Source of the DNA: Streblospio benedicti
Taxonomy: Eukaryota > Annelida > Polychaeta > Spionida > Spionidae
Direction of reading: 5' to 3'
Assembly (NCBI GenBank): GCA_019095985.1
Contig: CM032666.1
Coordinates: forward strand, 2,802,146 to 2,866,145
DNA: 64,000 bases
Part shown: in pieces, positions 59,963 through 64,000 of the stretch
Numbering within the stretch: the first letter of the stretch is position 1
Layout: the number at the start of each line of letters is the position of its first letter
Program-made: the position numbers and the translations under genes
The notes under the pieces: model-generated
What the model saw: the letters and a program-made list of their open reading frames with translations, nothing else
What the model was told of the DNA's origin: nothing
Databases searched by the model: none

Positions 59963-62803
59963 ATGGCAGAAGCGTGTCCCATCAGTGTTGAGGAAGTTAT
60001 CCGCTGTTGCGAGGAGCCCCCTCCGAATGCTAAGGTTTGTAAGTAAAGTCAGCTATTTTTTCCAACTGTATATGCTACGCTTCAGTAGCTGAAGCAGAGC
60101 CTTGTGTTTATTTTGTAGGTATACACATACATGTATCCATGTATGTCCTTGGACAAGCTAAGAGCGTTTACCAATGAACTGATTTTGTTCAAACTTTGCA
60201 CATCTACTGTGGTATGATGCAAACCGAAGTGATTAGATTTTGAGAGACTGTATCCTTATAAAGGTCGGTTACTAAAGAGCGGGCGGTCAGCATATGTACG
60301 CCCTTGTGTAGGTGCCAGTCACAGCAGATGACCCTAACATTAGCCAGGAAAAATGAACAGCTAATCACAGCTTGTTTTATTTGTTAAGCCAGTTTCTTTA
60401 TATATGTATTTGCCCCAGTGCAGTTACGGTACTGATATCGGAAGAAGGATACAGAATCGTTAAGCGAAATTAGAGGAATCAGCGTAAGAAAACGTAATAA
60501 TTCGTAACAAGTGCGGACGCCGTGCAGACACCCAATATGAAACGAAAATCTGTCAAAATATCGGCGTGAATTTGAACTTTTAGGAATATTCTTTTTATTA
60601 CTGGAGCCTCCGTAAAATGCGTAATATATTGGGAACTATCGAAATAAACGTAACTTCAGGCGAGTTATGAAGAAGTCGTAATTTGCGGAAGCTACAGAAA
60701 CTTTTGTACGTTCGTAATAGTCGCAACAATGAGAAGAAATAGGAAAAAAACCGTAAGAAATCGTAGCGTAATTCTCGAAATTGTTCTTCTGTATCCTTTT
60801 TCCGATATCAGTACTGTACATGCATCATTGACAGCTGAAGAGATACTGTGCTGACTATTGGATCTGCTCAGGTATGTTCCACTTATGTCGCTAGAGCTGA
60901 ATTAGGGAGTATTTTTTGTAACATGTGCTTTTATTAATAAGCTCACACTAGATCAGGGTGGTTGAAAAATGCTCTAACTAATAGTTAAACTCAAACACTA
61001 GGAATAAGGATGAAGTGGTTTGTAAATGAAAATTTAGTATCTAGTAAATCTGTGAATAAACAAATTGGAAACATTATCATAACATTACATAACATGGAAA
61101 TCCCATTCCAGGACTTCTTTTACCATCACACGAATTACAGAATAAAGGATCCGCGGAAAACTATGAAGTTCTACACTGGAATATTGGGAATGAGGTAATT
61201 TTGTAACACTCTCCCACAGAAAGCTTGTAAAGGGATATGCAGTGCAAATGCCTCCAAAAATATTTTTGTTTTATAAGCTTGGTGTTTGATACACTGTACA
61301 ATTATTACTGGAATGGTAATGGCTGCTAGATTAACAGCTAGAAGAGAGCAGTACTCTATTACCTCCACACAAATGGTGCTCCCCAATAGCAATTTTGAAT
61401 TTGAGCACCCTGCATCTTTAACCACTGTTACTTGACCACTAATATTACTATGGCTACTTACAGTATATCATTTGATAGTTGTTGGCTTGTGTAACACATT
61501 TATAATAGTCATTATCCATTTGATTGGAGATATATTATTCGTCACAAATGAAGCATTTTTCGTTTGTATGCAATGAAAAAAATCATATTTCTAACAAATT
61601 AGGAGTTTGAAATATGGTTATTATTTTGAAATCTTTTCTAAAATAAGTGACAGAAATATATTGAAAGTTTTAGTGGAAAACATACCCAAACGGAATAACA
61701 ACTGTATTTGAAAGCAAGCAGTATGTAAGGGAAGCACTCATACCTGTGCCTTTTCTTTCTTTCATTTCTAAAGCTTGTAATTGTGCAGTATTTAATTGTT
61801 AACTGTTAAGTTGTAATATCTAACTCCAACAATCAATATAATGTTATTAAATTATAGGCTTATGAATGTCATGACAGTGTCAAATATGAGAACCACGCTT
61901 TACTGTCTTGGGTACTGCAGCAACCCTCCGAAGACACTTGAAGGTAGTGAAGCAATGCAGTGCTGGATGCAGCACCGTGGCGGTACCATTGAGTTTATGT
62001 AGTAAGTCTTTTATTTTCATATTAGTGGTTGACTTATTAATGGGAAAGTGATGGAAGAGTGACAGCTTGAATTTTCGCAATTTGTACACACACACATTTC
62101 TCACGCTTTCTTTCAGTCACTGGGGATCGGAGAATGATGCGGACCTCACGTACTGTGATGGAAACACAACAAGTGGAAAGGGCTACTGTGAGTGGGGTAT
62201 TTACAGAATAGGATACACATTGAATTATAACAAGCTTTGTTTTATCATTTCTACTTCTGCGAACAGTGGGAACAACAGTACATCTGTACCTGTTAATGAG
62301 AACATGATTATGAAGTCAATATTGTACGAACATAATGATACATGATACACACCAGTGATAAAGATTTTAAACTAAGTGTGTTATTCTAGCTTCCTTAAGA
62401 AGAATTTGTTGGTGTTCCAGCGCACCTATGCGTGCGAGTTCCGGACCCAGAAGCCATCGCCAAAGTTCTTGATGAGAACAACATAGAGTTCATCAAGCGA
62501 CCCGAAAACGGTTGGGCTTACCCATTTTTTTCTTTCATTGGCTCAAATTTAGCATATTACATTAAGAGATGCATATTATTTGCAGTTATATAGTTTATAC
62601 ATTTTATTGTTCTGATTGATTTCACACCCATAATTCCATGTCCTTTACCTATTATTTTGTCTTCACATCAAGGTACTTTCCTTGGATATGGATTTGCCCG
62701 TGATCCAGACGGCTACTGGGTCGAAATATTGGGTCCACAGCTGACATACAATCCCAATGGTGTAGAGTCTCCAATGCAAATGCAAGCGTTCACTTCTAAA
62801 TAA
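59963..62803 (+). CDS. GLO1: glyoxalase I (lactoylglutathione lyase)
   Basis: Six exons (59963-60034, 61112-61194, 61858-62001, 62117-62187, 62421-62510, 62673-62803) make 196 residues with all phases agreeing; human GLO1 has 184. It isomerises the hemithioacetal of methylglyoxal and glutathione to S-lactoylglutathione in the cytosol. Metal ligands can be placed: His30 in FYHHTNYRIKDP (Gln in human), Glu97 in TIEFMYHWG, His125 in GYSHLCVRVPD and Glu171 in GYWVEILGP. The segments FYTGILGM and RPENGTFLGYGFARDPDGYW are family hallmarks. The His-for-Gln change at the first ligand occurs in other glyoxalases. The exon 5 acceptor at 62421 is chosen over earlier AGs because it alone keeps frame. AATAAA near 63281 may end the mRNA. 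Intact. Confidence 0.93.
60427..60816. mobile_element. mariner-type MITE in GLO1 intron 1
   Basis: 390 bp with about 30-bp inverted ends: CGGTACTGATATCGGAAGAA at left, and CAGTACTGATATCGGAAAAA as the complement of the right end, both followed by GGATACAGA. TA flanks both sides. The interior is rich in CGTAA words. Non-coding. Confidence 0.85.
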
Positions 62804-63480
62804 GTACACATAAACAGATGTTGTGTTTAGATGTTAGATTTTGTTTTACATTACACAATAATTATATGTTTAAAACTGTTGGATATTTGAATCATTCAGT
62901 GACTGGAGAAAAATGAGGGAGTAGCTTGATATATATTTTCACTAGAATGCATACTTTTTGATTAAATAATTTACTTTCAGCATGTTGAAGTGTCAACTGG
63001 ATTTTCAGCACCTTAAGTGTGAAGTGTGAAAATAACCAAAATTAAGTGCAAACAACATGAAACTTTGGTGGGAATTCATAAAGAATTTATGAAGGATGTT
63101 GTAAACATCAACCAGGGGGCCAGAATTTGCTTGTGTTACCCTTTATGTTGAAAACATGTTAGTTTAATCTAATTGGTAATAATGTGGTTGGAGGTCAACC
63201 ACCCTCTCCTTTAAAAAAATGTAAACAAATTGTATGTTTAAAACATGTACATTATCTTATTCTTATTGTTGAATGCTGAATAAAATTACTGAATAGTCAA
63301 CTTATGCTTATTTCTTACATCATCATATTTCAACGGTATCAACTGTATCTTGTTGAATTATCAATAATGAAACGTTCAATCTGTTGCGTACAATAGGAAT
63401 TGTGGTTGGTACACAAATATAGGTCTTATTAGCATGTTAGTGCTATTGAATGATATATATGTGTTTCCCAGTGCTTGCGG
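62804..63480. other. GLO1 3' UTR and spacer
   Basis: AT-rich; AATAAA at about 63281. Nothing else was seen. Confidence 0.5.
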
Positions 63481-63489
63481 AAACATTTT

Positions 63490-64000
63490 CACACTTCTGT
63501 CTCTCTCTCTCACGTCTTTTTAGCAAGCATATTTCTACCAACGATAGATATAGCTGAAGACAGGTTTTACAACCCTAAGCTTCCATTTGACTACATCAAG
63601 TGGCCTTAGCGGAACTCGAACTCACGACCCCAAGCTTGTGAGAACAGAATGATACCATTATCCCAAGCAGCGAGCTGTTAAAAGGTTACACGGCTGAACC
63701 GTTGTCTCCGTAACCCCAAGCTTACATACTTGGTCAGTTATCATCTCAAACCAAAGGTCGTGGGTTCGAATTCCACATGAGGACGAAATTTTGGGAAGGT
63801 CTTATTAGCATTTTTAGTGCCTTTGAATTATATATGTGTTTCCCAATGCTTGGGGAAACATTTTCACACTTCTCTCTCTCTCTCACGTCTTTTTAGAAAG
63901 CATATTTCTAGCAACGATGATATAGCTGAAGACATGTTTTACAACCCTAAGCTTCCATTTGACTATATCAACCTTCCCAAAATTTCGTCCTCATGTGGGA
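63490..64000. repeat. tRNA-like inverted SINE/foldback element, runs off window
   Basis: Inverted tRNA-like halves: reversed B-box text GGAACTCGAACTCACGACCC at 63608 and forward GGTCGTGGGTTCGAATTCCA at 63755. The leading stretch CTCTCTCACGTCTTTTTAG, AAGCATATTTCTA, GATATAGCTGAAGACA (63505-63590) is duplicated at 63880-63960, and the last bases (AAAATTTCGTCCTCATGTGG) are the complement of 63773-63795. Homologous to 2255-2635 (reverse) and 28555-28680. Confidence 0.7.

Noticed and set aside
1-64000. CRISPR arrays, bacterial operons or prophage
   Set aside because: Intron-bearing animal genes throughout; no regularly spaced short repeats with unique spacers.

Overview
This window is nuclear DNA from an animal. 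Genes are split by spliceosomal introns with GT..AG borders. Intergenic DNA and introns are AT-rich and full of short inverted-repeat elements, microsatellites and tRNA-like SINEs, and coding exons are clearly more GC-rich than their surroundings. Gene content (PhyH dioxygenase, type II membrane carboxylesterase, two DEG/ENaC channels, glyoxalase I, an FBXO38-like retrocopy, a Penelope-type retroelement) suits a marine invertebrate such as a hemichordate, amphioxus or lophotrochozoan. I cannot fix the phylum from sequence alone. Three 100-base N runs (9467-9566, 23406-23505, 51824-51923) are assembly gaps.

Layout. 377-2079: last three visible exons of a PhyH-family dioxygenase (+). 3452-5060: small unrecognised gene (+) with a reading-frame problem. 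7324-9646: unrecognised Ser/Thr-rich gene (+) cut by a gap. 10680-11210: broken Penelope-like GIY-YIG end. 11555-12058: 0.5 kb inverted-repeat element. 13240-22958: complete 14-exon carboxylesterase-like type II membrane protein (-), intact except for one in-frame TGA. 26129-26470: sulfotransferase 3' exon (-). 27812-35696: complete ten-exon DEG/ENaC channel (+). 37290-40780: a four-coding-exon secreted cysteine-rich precursor (-) with a TATA box and a non-coding first exon. 43470-45495: intronless, decayed FBXO38 retrocopy (+). 47647-48840: tandem copies of the 0.5 kb element, one interrupted by a G-rich MITE. 49284-51036 and perhaps beyond: 5' part of a second DEG/ENaC gene (+). 51060-52020: unidentified broken coding remnant. 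53661-56212: unrecognised five-exon gene (+) that is one base out of frame. 59963-62803: complete six-exon glyoxalase I (+). The rest is intergenic or intronic and dominated by repeats.

The genes show no operon-like logic. They are unrelated housekeeping, membrane and secreted proteins on both strands. The two DEG/ENaC genes lie about 14 kb apart on the same strand and may belong to a local family expansion.

Most novel items: the 190-residue secreted Cys-rich, dibasic-processed precursor; three GGGGTCC-N4-GGACCCC-type palindromes that mark a dispersed repeat; a 28-bp-stem hairpin beside the sulfotransferase exon; a foldback family carrying GAAATTGTACC words placed three times in introns of one channel gene; and host genes with a single apparent break in otherwise clean coding sequence (esterase, sulfotransferase, the 53.6 kb gene), which may be assembly errors, alleles or real lesions.
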